Assembly (NCBI GenBank): GCA_005784505.1
Contig: VCAZ01000271.1
Span: 67,501-131,500, forward strand
Source of the DNA: Bagarius yarrelli
Lineage: Eukaryota > Chordata > Actinopteri > Siluriformes > Sisoridae
Length of the DNA stretch: 64,000 bases
Direction: 5' to 3'
Notes under the pieces: model-generated
Told to the model about the DNA's origin: nothing
The model's input: the letters and a program-made list of their open reading frames with translations, nothing else
The model's database searches: none
Part shown: positions 22,446-33,789 of the stretch, piece by piece
How the letters are laid out: each line of letters begins with the position of its first letter
How positions within the stretch are numbered: position 1 is the first letter of the stretch
Made by a program: the position numbers and the translations under genes

Positions 22446-22755
22446 TCCATCCATCTTTTGTCTATTTCCGCTTATTCCTGATCAGGGTCACAGGGATCTG
22501 CTCGAGTCTATCCCAGTTGTCATTGGATAAAAGGCAGAGGTCATCCTGGACAGGTCACCTCTCTATCACAGGGCCACATACAGGCAAACAACCACACACA
22601 CACACTCACACTCACTCCTATGGGCAATTTAGAATCACCAATCAAACAAACATACATGTATTTGGACTGTTGGAGGAAACCGGAGAACCCGGCGTAAACC
22701 CATGCAAGCACAGGGAGAACATGCAAACCACACAGAAAGACTCCTGCAGGTTTTG
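22446..22755 (-). repeat. SINE, type 2, near full length
   Basis: Antisense TTATTCCTGATCAGGGTCAC, GACAGGTCACC, a CACACA tract and GGCGTAAACCCATGCAAGC, matching the copy at 12353. Confidence 0.85.
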
Positions 22756-22796
22756 ATAGCCGTGCAGGTTTAGCATAGATTTTCTCCCATTTTATT

Positions 22797-22918
22797 TACA
22801 TTTCTAACATTCTGCAGACGCTCTTTTCTGGAACAACTTACACTAATGTCGTTTATACAACTGAGCAATTGGGGGTTAAGGTCCTTCCTCAGGTACCCAG
22901 CGGTGGTTAAAATGTTAA
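22797..22918 (-). repeat. SINE, type 1, partial
   Basis: Antisense tail TTCTGCAGACGCTC and GTTTATACAACTGAGCAATT, GGTTAAGGTCCTTCCTCAGG. Confidence 0.7.
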
Positions 22919-22919
22919 T

Positions 22920-23860
22920 GGAATTAGGTATTTTTATTCAGATTGAAGTGTTTACATGTAACATTTTAATTCAGATTAAACCCTGTGTAATCTATGCTGC
23001 TACAATGTAAACACACCTGATGTTACATCAAGTTTTGCCATCAAATAAGGACCATGCCAATCTTATATGTAATTCCGTAAAGATAAAGGGGTTAGCATGA
23101 TCCTGCTGCTATAGCAACAGCTATAAACTGGGAAAGGAAGAGCTAACACACGCTTCCATATAGCCAAGCTACTGCTCTACACTTTAAATTAGCGCTATCC
23201 TTCCACTTCTGACACCCATTTAGGTAGTGTAAAACCACAGCCAAGCCCTCAAGGATGGAGATGGCATCATCACGACTTCTTGGGAATCTCGTTCAAGTTT
23301 TCTGGCTGTAAAAAAAACCCATGAGACAAATCGGGACTCCCATTCGTGACTTATGTGAGAAAGTTTTCTAGTAGTTAAAGAGAGTTGCTGATGTCAAAGG
23401 GAGTTTTACTTACTTTCCTCACTGCTGTAGAAGAAGGAAACAGTATAAAGGCACTGCGTAGGTTAGTAATAGCACCGTAATTCCTGTATTGTGAGTAATA
23501 ACAATTTCCCTCGACATTAAACAGCTGAACACATAATTAGCCCTTGGTGACGCACTTCTTCGCTGGGAACAGAGTGCAGATGGCATGGACAGAGAGAGAC
23601 CCTTAACAGCGGATGTACAGCCTGCTCTCCTATCCAATTCGGGACTGGACTTTCTTTTAAGAAGTGCCGGAATTTCGTTTATGTGGAAAGCATGACGCTA
23701 AGAGGAGCCAACTTTTTTGCACTTTTCTGAATTTATTGCATTTGGGATCCAGCCAGGAGTGATGGTTATACTGATAATAGAAAGATTAGACCTTTACACA
23801 GGGGATTAGAGGCATCAGACTTACTGATTATTGCATTTTTGAAATTAGGGATGAGGTGAT
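22920..23860. other. no gene seen
   Basis: Intergenic DNA. The open frame at 23419-23637 has no recognised domain. Confidence 0.4.
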
Positions 23861-23863
23861 TTT

Positions 23864-24565
23864 ATGGTCAAAAGTATTCTGACATGTGATCATCACATAC
23901 ATATGTTTTAAAATCTATAATTCTCCTTATATAACCTCCACACTCCTGAAAAGCTTTTCAACAGATTTCCAAGATCAGACACTTATGTTGAGGTGAGGAG
24001 GTCTGGGGTTTAGTCGGTGTTCCAGTTCATCCTAAAGGTGTTCAGTGCTCTGTACAGAACACTCAAGTTCCACCATTCACCAAACACCAGTGGTTTCCAA
24101 CCTGTTCTTTTGTCTGAGACCCCCTTTTTTTCCCAAGTAAATATTTTCGAACACATTCTTCACTTCACATTGAATAATATTGATCTTGGCATTTTCTGCA
24201 TTTCATATTTCCAGTATTGCTAGCACTGGGACCCAGACTGGTGGGAGCTTCCTCACCTGGATGCCAGGGTCATTACTATCAGCTGCTGAAGACGAATCAG
24301 TGACATTCGCTTGTTTTTGTAGAGAAGGAATTACAAATTTGTCCATTTTTTTGGTCATCCAGGGAATCATGGATAAAATTAGCTAATCGTTCTCCTTAAT
24401 GCTCCTCACTGCTCAACACTTTTCAAAATATCATGCGACCCCCCCTCCATCCCACAAAGCTCACTGAGGCACTCTTTTGGGTTGGGACCCCCTTTTTGGG
24501 AACCGCTGCCAAACACCATCTCTTTATGAAGCTCAGGGTCTTTGTGCATAAGGAAATCGTCTCGT
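23864..24565 (-). mobile_element. Tc1/mariner-like remnant, interrupted by a hAT MITE
   Basis: Left piece begins GGTCAAAAGTATTCTGACA and has AAAGGTGTTCAGTGCTCTGT and GAACACTCAAGTTCCACCA. After the MITE the same element resumes (ATCTCTTTATGAAGCTCAGG, TTTGTGCATAAGG). This is antisense to the transposase-like region seen at 51500. Degenerate. Confidence 0.65.
24088..24508. mobile_element. hAT MITE with perfect 8-bp target duplication
   Basis: Ends CAGTGGTTTCCAACC and GGGAACCGCTG form hAT-type terminal inverted repeats with C-rich subterminal runs. Flanked by CCAAACAC at 24080-24087 and 24509-24516. 421 bp, no transposase. Confidence 0.85.
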
Positions 24566-24569
24566 GACC

Positions 24570-25170
24570 CGGGCTATCTGCCACTTTTTGAAAATTTGCA
24601 GTCTGTACAACTAAATTGCAAATATTTTCCAGGTGACTTCAGATGGTGCAGTCTGAAATCCTTTGGAAACGTCTTCCATCACGTTCTGTCCAGAATGCAG
24701 AGGATAACCCTGCTTTGATTTACTTCTCAGCTCTGTTCCAGTTTGTCTAGAAACAGCTTATAATCCTGTATTCTATGAAGTTGCACGTTCGGTAGTATGT
24801 ATGAAGCCTTTAACCGAAAAAATCCCCTGTAGCATTAGCTTGATACAGATGTGCTTTTTTTTGTTATGTATAATAATAATAAAAATGCAGTTGTTTTTAG
24901 TCTAATCTGTTGCTGTTTTTACAGATTTAATAAATAGTCTGTTTATTTAAAATAAGCTTAACGGTGTCCAAATCTAGTCGCTAGTCGCCGATTTAAAAGC
25001 TTATATAATCAAAAAAAAGATTAAACATGACATCCAGCTGTGCCTGAAAAATGTTCTGTTATGATTCTGTTGTGTAGCCAACACAAACACTGTAATACAC
25101 AACATGTATTATGTAAATGTAAAATATTTTGACAAAATCAGACTAATGAGCAGAAATCAGGGCTCCGGTG
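24570..25170. other. no gene seen
   Basis: AT-rich intergenic DNA without recognised features. Confidence 0.4.
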
Positions 25171-25175
25171 AAGGC

Positions 25176-25231
25176 CAAATCATCTGCGTCTATATAAATA
25201 ATCCATAGTTTAGAAAGACGCAGATGATTTG
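25176..25231. repeat. perfect hairpin 1 (16-bp stem)
   Basis: Arms CAAATCATCTGCGTCT (25176-25191) and AGACGCAGATGATTTG (25216-25231) are exact reverse complements. Loop 24 nt. Confidence 0.9.
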
Positions 25232-25280
25232 CAACAAGTAGAACAACAGAACAGATGTTGAAGCTGTTCTACTTGTTGCA
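25230..25280. repeat. perfect hairpin 2 (16-bp stem)
   Basis: Arms TGCAACAAGTAGAACA (25230-25245) and TGTTCTACTTGTTGCA (25265-25280). Loop 19 nt. It starts where hairpin 1 ends, sharing two bases. Confidence 0.9.
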
Positions 25281-25817
25281 GTGAAAGTCACAATCATGTC
25301 CATCACTGCTTTTTAAAAAAAAAAATTGCTTGAGAAACTTCCTCTGTGTTGTCGTGACCCCAGTGACTCATGGGAAAAATGTCCCGGTTTATCAAAAGAT
25401 AAATATTTCTCACTACTTCTATGGATCATTAAGATCATCACAGAAAAAAAATTCCCGCCAATCGTTTCCCAGAATCCTGAGTTTTGATAACTTCACTTGC
25501 TTTCACGTTGTCAATCAAAGCTTTTGCCGACACACACACGTCAGTCAGTGTGTAATGTTTTCGTCAGGTCTGTGATGCATGGCTCGTGTGCTGCCATGAA
25601 AAAGTCCTGCTTGGGTGGTGCAGCGTGTCCTCATGGCTTTGCTCTGGGAAAGCTTTCGTTCCCAGACCACTGGGTTTAGAAAAACCCTGGAGGTTATTTT
25701 TTTGAGTCTCACATCTATTTTTTATACTGCAGGACCTTCAAAAATATTGGCACCTTTCAGAAGAATAACTATTACGATTTTCCATAACAGACTTTGCTTC
25801 AACAACGCCTTTTAGAG

Positions 25818-26000
25818 GGCTCTGGGGTGAAGGTGTTGGACTGCAGATTGGAAGATTGTAGGTTTGTTTTTCTGGCAACACCAAACCGTCACTGGTAGGC
25901 CCCTGAGGAAGGCCCTTTACCTTCAACTGCATAAAAAAATGAGATAAATGTAAGTTGCTCTGGATAAGTGTGTCTGCAAAATGGCGTAAATATAAATGAT
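25818..26000 (+). repeat. SINE, type 1
   Basis: GGTGTTGGACTGCAGATTGG, GGCCCCTGAGGAAGGCCC, GAGATAAATGTAAGTTGCTC tail. Confidence 0.8.
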
Positions 26001-26007
26001 TATATGG

Positions 26008-26128
26008 GGAAGTGGTAGTGAAGTGGTTAAGGTGTTGGCCTTCTAATTGGGAGTTGCCACCCCTGGGCCCCTGAGCAAGGCCCTTAACCCCCAATTGCTC
26101 AGTTGTATAAAAGAGACAAATGCAAATG
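26008..26128 (+). repeat. SINE, type 1, second copy directly downstream
   Basis: GGGGAAGTGGTAGTGAAGTG head, GGGCCCCTGAGCAAGGCCC, AATTGCTCAGTTGTATAAAA. The tRNA-like B-box part is deleted. Confidence 0.8.
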
Positions 26129-26129
26129 A

Positions 26130-26890
26130 CATGGAATTGACATTGTGGCACAATGATCTCTAAAACACAGGGAATCTCCATGTTGTGTTATGACCTTCTG
26201 GGATGTAACTACACCCCAGAGCCTCGTTAACACCTCCCATCCTCAGTGCCTGACTGTGCTAATGCTCTTTTTTTTTAAATTTACAATAATCCCCACACCT
26301 TTCCTCTAACTTCAAGTGCCAGGAAGAAAAAAGAAGAGGGAAATAAATCTGGAATGAGACGTTCAACAAGCACATATACAGCAGGTGTGATGGCCAGAGA
26401 TGTATAAATATTTGGCTTAGGGAAACCTGGGCAATAAAAACCATAGTAACATAAAAGCCAAAAGATAGAGACAGGAAAAGATTGGTGGTGAATCAAATGA
26501 ATACAATTTCCAGTCTATAAAACAAATGAACAGTTTTTAAGTACTTATGTTACTACATGTTGTACTGTGTATTATCATGTATGTGAAAAATAACATTTTA
26601 TTTAGAATTTTGGCCATGATTTGGTTTTCTGACACAAATGATTAAATCCTAAAATATTCCTGTCATGAACAAAATTAATGCTCTAGATTGTTGTTGTTTG
26701 CTGCTAATGACCATCTTGCGGGTTACTAAAAGTGTCCTGGATTAATGATGGAAAACTCTGGACAAGTCTTTTTTTGAGTGCGTCTATTTTTGACGCGTCT
26801 TCACTGTCACACAATCCTACAATGAGACACGCTGATCATGTTTGTAAAGTCTGACAAGCAACAATCGCTAAAGGCTATTCAAATCTATAA
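26130..26890. other. no gene seen
   Basis: Overlapping antisense open frames at 26259-26496 show no recognised domain. Confidence 0.4.
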
Positions 26891-26895
26891 CAAAT

Positions 26896-27088
26896 ACATT
26901 TACATTCTTGACATTTGGGAGATGCCCTTATTCAAAGCGACTTACATTTTTATTCAATTAGGCAGTAGGGGGTTATGGGCCTTGCTCAGGGGCCCAGAGG
27001 TGGTAACTTGATGGTACTAGGAATTGAACCTTAAATCTTCTAATTTGCAGTCCAGCACCTTAATCACTATGCTACCACATCCCTTGTT
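26896..27088 (-). repeat. SINE, type 1, near full length
   Basis: Antisense tail TTTGGGAGATGCCC, CAAAGCGACTTACAT, then CCTTGCTCAGGGGCCCAGAG, AATTGAACC and CTATGCTACCACATCCC. Confidence 0.85.
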
Positions 27089-27196
27089 TCTTATCTGTTA
27101 AGTCGGAATATATCCTTTTGAGACCCCGTCCATTGACTTTTTTTAATATTCATTTTTAACTTTTTTTGTTTTTATAAATCTTTGGGGTTTTTTCAA

Positions 27197-27670
27197 AACT
27201 ACTTTATAAATTGCTGCCATACTGTACAGAGGACATCCTATGTTTTTGCATATTCCATTTTAGTAATCTGGGGTCAGATATGATACAGCGTCCCTGGAGC
27301 AGAGGGGGTTAAGGTTCTTGCTCAAGGACCCAACTGTGTCTGGCTGGCGGTGGTGGGGCTTGAACCCAGGTCTTCATGGTCTTCAGATCAACAACTCAGC
27401 ACTTTAACCATTTGAGCCACCACTGCCCTGTAACTATGTTATAAATTTATGCCATACTGTACAGAGGACATCCTATGATTTTGCATATTCCATCTTAGTA
27501 AGTTGGGGTCAGATATGATACAGTGCCCCTCGAGAAGAAGGGGTTAAGGTTCTTGCTCAAGGAACCAACAGAGGCTTGAACCCAGGTCATCCTAGTCTTC
27601 AGATCAACAACTCAGGCTGGTGGTGGTGGGGCTTGAACCAGATCTTCCTTAACCATTTAAGCCACCGCTG
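27197..27670 (-). repeat. 235-bp tandem duplication carrying type 3 SINE
   Basis: GCCATACTGTACAGAGGACA occurs at 27216 and 27451. Both copies continue through CAGATATGATACAG and GGTTCTTGCTCAAGGA to a tRNA-like GGGCTTGAACC (antisense B box). Confidence 0.8.
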
Positions 27671-27674
27671 CCCC

Positions 27675-27800
27675 ATCTACATTTAGATTTTTGGCATTTG
27701 GGAGATGCCCATATCCATATTTAAATTTTTATTCAACTGAGCAGTTGAGGGTTATGGGCCTTGCTTATGGGCCCAGAGGGGGTAACTTGGTGGTCAGAGC
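27675..27800 (-). repeat. SINE, type 1, partial
   Basis: Antisense TTTGGGAGATGCCCATATCC and GGGCCTTGCTTATGGGCCCA. Confidence 0.75.
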
Positions 27801-27809
27801 TTTAGGAAA

Positions 27810-29310
27810 TTACACAAAACAAAATAAATGATGACACATTTTTTTCCTTGAGTCTCAGGAAGATGACCCAACAGAAGAATAGTTGCGGTACAACATAAAT
27901 CTGGTAACATAAAGGTGCTTAAAAGTTTGTGCATAGAGGTGGACTGAGCTGCGTAACACTGTAGACAGACTCAGTTTAAAAAAAAATACTGCATAATGCT
28001 TCTTTCGTGTTTTATTGACTTCATACTGTATTTTCTTTATGAAGGCCAGCAGTAAATTTTGGCTGTGGATTTTTTGGCTCTACTGATAATTTACAAGTGG
28101 CTTTTTCGATACAGCTGCAGGCCACATGTACTGTTTCCAATCTGCGTACAGATCACTAATGTCAGGTGTGGGTATTGTACTATATTTTTTTTAAGATGCG
28201 ATCTCCTGCCATGTCACTTTCACTCGAATCCATGTTGTGAGAATGTTTTCCTCCTGATAGTTTAAATGAAATCGTCCTCCCTTAATATGCTTTTGATAAA
28301 ACAAATTGGCCTGTTGGTCCAAAGATATTTTACAGCTGGTTTTTAATGCACCCTGTTTTTAAAAGCCAAAAAAAATATTTAAATTTAAAGTGCCAGATGA
28401 CAACTTTTCAGAATTTCAACTGGTTCGATCTAAAACTTTGAAAAAAGTGGATAACCAGGAAGGAATATGTCTCCAACTGTCTTCACTTAAAACCCATCAA
28501 ATAAATTTCTAGCCCGTGGTTTCTCTTGACATCTGGACCTGCTGCGGTGTTTACCGTGGCAACCGTTGGCACTTTGAGGTTAGTCTTGTAGTAGCAAACC
28601 CTTGTTGAACTTTTTTTTTGTTTTAGAGAAACAGCCACGACAGGTTTTGGGAGCCGTCGCTACGGGCCCGTGACGTAGTTTGGCAAACCAGTCTTCTCTC
28701 TTACTGCCAAATTCCTGTTCCTGGAACTGTTGTTTTGAGGAAATAAACACAAAGATCTTCAACGTGCAGTCTCACTCGTAACGCTTGGTGATCTTTATTA
28801 TTTCAACCCTAAAAAATTTTGTAAGCTTAATTTTGTTGGTGTTCAAGCATGTTAGGAACTTTTTAGGGGTCCCAGTCAATGTCCCGGTTTGGTTGTAGAA
28901 GTTCTTGTTCCTGCTTTGCTCTGAATCGTCTTGTCTCCACCCTCTCACTCTCAATGACTTTTAAATTAATGCCTGGTAAAGACTGTAATTTTCACTACGA
29001 TGTGCTTGTCTTCAATATTCTGGAACATTCCTACAATCCTACACTAAAATCTATTGTCTTTAATCGCTGATTAGACATTTTCACCGCATCTGATTAACAG
29101 CTTTTGCAATAAATTTTCTTTATACAATAAAATTCTGGCAGTGTCAAAAATTTCACACATTTTCCTGCAGTGTGACGTCTCCTACAATGACCGTCAAACC
29201 ATGAATCGATAGAAATGCCAAACCTGATGACACAATTAGCGCAACAACTTTAAACCATTTTGGGAAAATCTGGAAACGAGATTTTCGGTGGACAAAACAG
29301 CAAAAAGAAA
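27810..29310. other. no gene seen
   Basis: Unclassified intergenic DNA without supportable exons or repeats. Confidence 0.4.
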
Positions 29311-29319
29311 AACTTGCAC

Positions 29320-29442
29320 CACCTTTGGAGCAGGAGGGGGTGAGAGTCTTGTTCAAGGACCCAACAGTGGCTGGTTGGCCCTGAACCAAAGTCTTCCTGG
29401 TCTTCAGATCAACAACTTGGCACCATAACCACTTGCACCACC
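29320..29442 (-). repeat. SINE fragment, type 3
   Basis: GAGCAGGAGGGGGTGAGAGT, CTTGTTCAAGGACCCAACAG and AGTCTTCCTGGTCTTCAGAT, antisense, as at 27283. Confidence 0.7.
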
Positions 29443-29635
29443 ACTTGTTTGCTGTTAGCTACCGTATAGCAAAAGAACCTGGGTTACTGAACATCTCACG
29501 GATCGATGATGTTAAACTCTAGACAAGTGACATGCCTCGACTGTCGACCATTCAAGATTAAGTCCCTTAGACATTTTTTATTGATAATTTACTTAAGAAA
29601 TTTTATTTTTCATGAATTCGTTTCTTGGGCTAAAC

Positions 29636-29755
29636 TGGGGCAGCATGGTGGCTTAATGGTTAACACTGTTGCCTCACAGCAAGTAAGCCTGAGTTCAATT
29701 GCTGGACAGTGGCCTTTCTGTATGGAGTTTGCATGTTTTCCCCATGCTGGAACCT
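29636..29755 (+). repeat. SINE, type 2, 5' part
   Basis: GGGGCAGCATGGTGGCTTAA (A box), TTGAGTTCAATTGCTGG-like B box, TATGGAGTTTGCATG. Truncated 3'. Confidence 0.75.
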
Positions 29756-29769
29756 TCTTGCTGCTCAAC

Positions 29770-30250
29770 CTATTTTTTTAAGCTTAAACTTTAGTTACTG
29801 CGAATAGTCAACATAACTTCATAACTTTACATAAGTCCCTGTGTCTGAACTGTGGGTGTTTTCACCCCGCATGACGACTGTGTTTATGTCTGAAAGGAGC
29901 AGCGTGCGGTTCTGACTCTGTTTTTAACCTCGGCTGAGGTGAGACATCAGACAGAATAACTTTATATTTACACTTTATCTGCTTGAATTGCATTTTATAG
30001 AAACACCATAAAGATGTAAGGTGGGACTGTATAAATGTATGGTAATGTAAATGGCAGCATACAGTAGTAAAGTATGGCAGCGTAAGGGGCTTTCTAAAGT
30101 TCACAGCCCTTTACTTCAGATGAAAAGATGGAATTACAGGGTCTTTCTAGATATTGGTCAGTAATCAGGACTCAAGTTCCACCCTTAAACATTTTTAACA
30201 CATAAAACAATATATTTTAATTATATACCTTATTGCGAAACTTTCAACAT
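29770..30250. other. no gene seen
   Basis: Unclassified intergenic DNA between a SINE and the DIRS-like remnant. Confidence 0.4.
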
Positions 30251-30254
30251 AAAA

Positions 30255-32150
30255 TTTGAGCTGCTGATTAAAACATTGTGGGCTAAACTTTCAGCACCAC
30301 AGATACACACTTGTGGTATGTTAGCTGCCTGGGAGGGGAACAGGCACAGTTGGTGCTTGAATGCTTGCCAATGTGTTTGCTCCTCTCCCTTCTGGCTGTT
30401 TTTAGTGATGACGGCCAGGCATGGATCCCCCGAGGCTCAGGGCCTGCTGCTGCTAAGGCACAGTGCAGGCTGAGGTCTTGGGGCTCACCGCCAACATTAG
30501 CGAAGGAGTATGAAATGAGCCTAGCCTTATCTTGCTCCCCAACTAATAGGATGCCTGCTCTTTCTCCCAGAGAGAGGTCTAACATCAGCTTTCGTCCTCC
30601 GAGGAGATGGAAGCTATGAGTATTGAGGGGAATTTGAAGTCACCACCATGCTCTCCAGTGTATGAGAACCTAGTGGAGGTTCACCAAGCAAGTGGTTTAG
30701 TTAAACAGCGAATGGCTGGCTGAAAAAAGGAAAGTTAATCCTATAAGTAAATAGGATGAATGATTTTTAAATTAGGGTATAGCCTCCACCTAGAGACCTT
30801 CCATTTTTTTAGGATCTTTATACCAAGGTGTCAATATCCTGGAATAAGCCTTATATAGCGAAGCGGTTTACTGGCCATAGTGTGCCATGCTCCATCATAG
30901 ATAATGCTAATTAGTATAGCAAAGAAGGAATATTTCTCAGCAGGTCAGGCCAGCATTAACATCATGGGATTGCTGCAGGCCTATCAGCTAACCTGCTGAC
31001 TGATCTAAATAAAGGGGGGTGCGTTGAGCCACAGGCCTCTTTGCCACCAGTGGCGCTTTAGTGGCTGATTCCCTTAATAAATGCCAGCCTGGTAGCTTCT
31101 GCTGAACATCTCACAATGGGTCTTGAGTACAGTACAGTGCGGTTACAAAATCCAATTCAGTTCTCACCTGCTGTGGTTCCATGCGGTGCTCACTCGAGCT
31201 TGGCCACCAAGCAAGTTCCGGTTATGGAATGAGAGGTGAAGACTTTCTTGGCAAAGGAAGCAATATAAAAGATTCCTCCTCACCAAGTGCAGTCTGGCTT
31301 TTACAGCCGATAGTTTATATTTCCAAAGAACGATGGGGGACTTCGTCCGATCCTAGACATACATTGGTTAAACCAGTGATTAAACTGGGCAGGGGGCTAC
31401 AGTTCTAAATGCTGACTGTCAAACTGGTCACTTTACAAATCAAATCCAAGGGCCAATTCGTCACAATGGATATCAAGGATGTGTGCTTCAGCATATTAAT
31501 TCTTCCTCAACACAGGAAGTTTCTGAGGTTTGCGTTTGCTTTTGGCCTCTATCTGTCACCCCTTACATTTACAAAGTGTATGAATGCTGTGCCGGCTCCT
31601 ATACAACTCCATGGCATCCGTGTATTAAATTACAGAGATGACTGAATAATATTGGCTCAGTCACAAAACCAGGCAGTCTGGTATTAAGATGTCATTCTTG
31701 CACATATCCAGAGGGGTTAAGGGTCAATGCCAAGGAAAACATGCTCTCCCCAGCTCAGACCATCTGGGACTTGGTCACGATGGAGGCCCAGCTTATGCAG
31801 GAATTGAGAGAGAGGCAGTCATTCACTGTCAAGCAGTTTTAGAGGCTATTGGGCCTAATGATGGCAGCATATAACGTGATACCTTTTGGCCTCAAAAACA
31901 AGGGTATATGTAGGGATTTCAAACTGGTTTTAGGTTTGAAACTGGGGGCTCTTTGTCATTGCATAATACTTGCAGGCTGGGAAGACAGTTGTAAGTGACA
32001 GCTATGCCCAAGGGCTGTGGGACGATACTGATCTCTTGACTCAGGGGAAACTTTACTTGCTGATAGCAATCTGAATCAGGGATCAGACGACCTGTTGAGC
32101 CAGGAGCTGAGGCCCTGGGAATGGAGAATCCACCCAGAGTGGAGATATTG
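30255..32150 (+). pseudogene. decayed DIRS-like tyrosine-recombinase retrotransposon
   Basis: Frame-broken pieces in one orientation: a gag-like THLWYVSCLGGEQAQLVLE with following MCLLLSLLAVFSDD (30300-30420); reverse transcriptase with VTMDIKDVCFSILILPQHRK, FLRFAFAFG and GIRVLNYRDD (31440-31645; the catalytic YxDD region reads YRDD); then HSLSSSF..LLGLMMAAYNVIPFG (31810-31895); and an RNase H-end region resembling LLSQELRPWEWRIHPE (32085-32140). Order and motifs fit fish DIRS elements known to me. Stops and frameshifts throughout. No recombinase or terminal repeats found. Confidence 0.75.
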
Positions 32151-32159
32151 ATAAATCGA

Positions 32160-32960
32160 CATGAAAGTTTTCACGAATTACACACTTCACACAATACTAC
32201 TAATTTTGTGGTTAAATTCATGTACTGTAGAAATGTTATGATTCGATATTTTTGGTCATATGATCTAACCTCATATATGTAACCTTAAACCTCGACCTAT
32301 TGCTGCTTTTTTGATGACACCTGAATGGAAAAGTACTCAGCAGTACCGAGCAGTTTGGAGCTATGCTTTAGTTTTTGCGGCTTTGCCCCCTGGGGTTACC
32401 GTATGTAATCAGGTGTGCAGAAGGGCCTTCGTCTTGCTCCGTCTGTGCTGTGTTGTCTCAACTCTATCCATTTCTCAGCTCCCGAAAATAGCACAGGGTG
32501 TGTATGTGAGTGTGTGCGTGTTTGTAAAGGCACATTTTATCATCAAGATGTGATTTAAACTGGTTGGATGAAGTAAAATGCTGTGACTGGTGTAGCTCCT
32601 GCAGAATTCTTAGAAAAACTTCTTGCTTTATGTCCATTTATACAATAATAATTCAAATGATATTAATTCAACATTTTTGTTCTCGAAATTTCCTGTTGCT
32701 GTGTGATTTATGTGGAGTTGAACATGAGTGATACACGAGTAAATGCACATTCATAGAATGGAATGTTGATGGGACGGCTAGTGGGAGAGACAATCTTTAG
32801 AATGAATTTAAATTAGGGGGTGTTTAATTCCGGGTTGTTTGGATTTGACTTTGACTCCTAATTTTGGTTGAGGGAGTCGACTAATGAAGTGTAGCGGAGC
32901 AACATCAAATTAATCATGACTCTTAAATTATGGTATATTTTAAATCTTCACTTCTATGTG
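32160..32960. other. no gene seen
   Basis: Includes an 80-codon open frame (32311-32553) with no recognised domain. Confidence 0.4.
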
Positions 32961-32967
32961 AATGTAT

Positions 32968-33063
32968 AGGTGGTAGTGCAGTGGTTAGGGTGTTCGACTG
33001 CTAATTGGAAGAACGGGGTTTGATTCCCAGATAAGGGCGTCTGCCAAATGCTGTAAATGTAAA
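32968..33063 (+). repeat. SINE, type 1, internally deleted
   Basis: Head GGTGGTAGTGCAGTGGTTAG and B box GGTTTGATTCCCAG are joined straight to the tail ATAAGGGCGTCTGCCAAATG. Confidence 0.8.
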
Positions 33064-33082
33064 TATATAGAAAAAAATATCA

Positions 33083-33521
33083 TGGATATTTCCATACTAC
33101 ATAGTATGGGAAACTAAGTACATGAGTAGTATGTCCAGATCTTTAGTATGGGAACAACAGTAGTCAAAGATTTCCCGAATGATTTAATTCTTATGCCTGG
33201 ATCGTAGAGTACGCATACAATGGACACTTTATTATCTCATGTGCCTTCTGGAGAAATGACTCCTTATATTCAAAAATGGCGGTAAAGCAATGACGCAGCA
33301 CTTTATACATCCCTAAAGTAGCCTTAAATATTGTTCCTTGGGGTTAAATTGCACTTGTTTAACATCATCAAAGTTAAACATTAAACATTAAATTCAAGTT
33401 GTAGGTTATGTGACAATATCAACATGGTTACATACTTTTTTTAACAACCAGGAGGTACATACAATAGTATGTACTGGGTAAATGTAGTATGTACTTAAGT
33501 ATTATGTGATTTCGGACGCAA
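33083..33521. mobile_element. MITE related to 19686-19870
   Basis: Interior TACAATGGACACTTTATTAT and AAAAATGGCGG..GACGCAGCAC. Right end GTATTATGTGATTTCGGACG is a terminus I know from fish MITEs. Left end degraded. Superfamily not assigned. Confidence 0.6.
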
Positions 33522-33535
33522 CATAAAACTTGCTA

Positions 33536-33780
33536 GTGAGATTTAGACCTAAGGTTCCCAAGGTCCCAACTAAGCATCGGTGACAGAATGGGAGAAAAAA
33601 ACCTTGGGAGAAACCAGGCTTAGTCGGGGAGGTCAGTTCTCCTTTGACCAAATAAACCAGTAGGTTACCCATTAAAGTTTCCGTGGTCTTGTCCGGATTG
33701 GCCGTTTAGGAGACAAGAGATCACTGAGAACTGCCTTATTGTCTTCAGGTGATGGTGGCGACGGTGAGCTTGAAATAACA
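33536..33780 (+). repeat. dispersed fish repeat fragment
   Basis: CTTGGGAGAAACCAGGCTTA and GTCAGTTCTCCTTTGACCAA are phrases of a common fish repeat. Distantly related to 4470. Confidence 0.45.
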
Positions 33781-33789
33781 AAGAACAGA

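Noticed and set aside
31409..31645. Stand-alone host gene with a reverse-transcriptase-like frame
   Set aside because: Motif order with the neighbouring gag-like and RNase H-like pieces, all frame-broken, shows a decayed retrotransposon.
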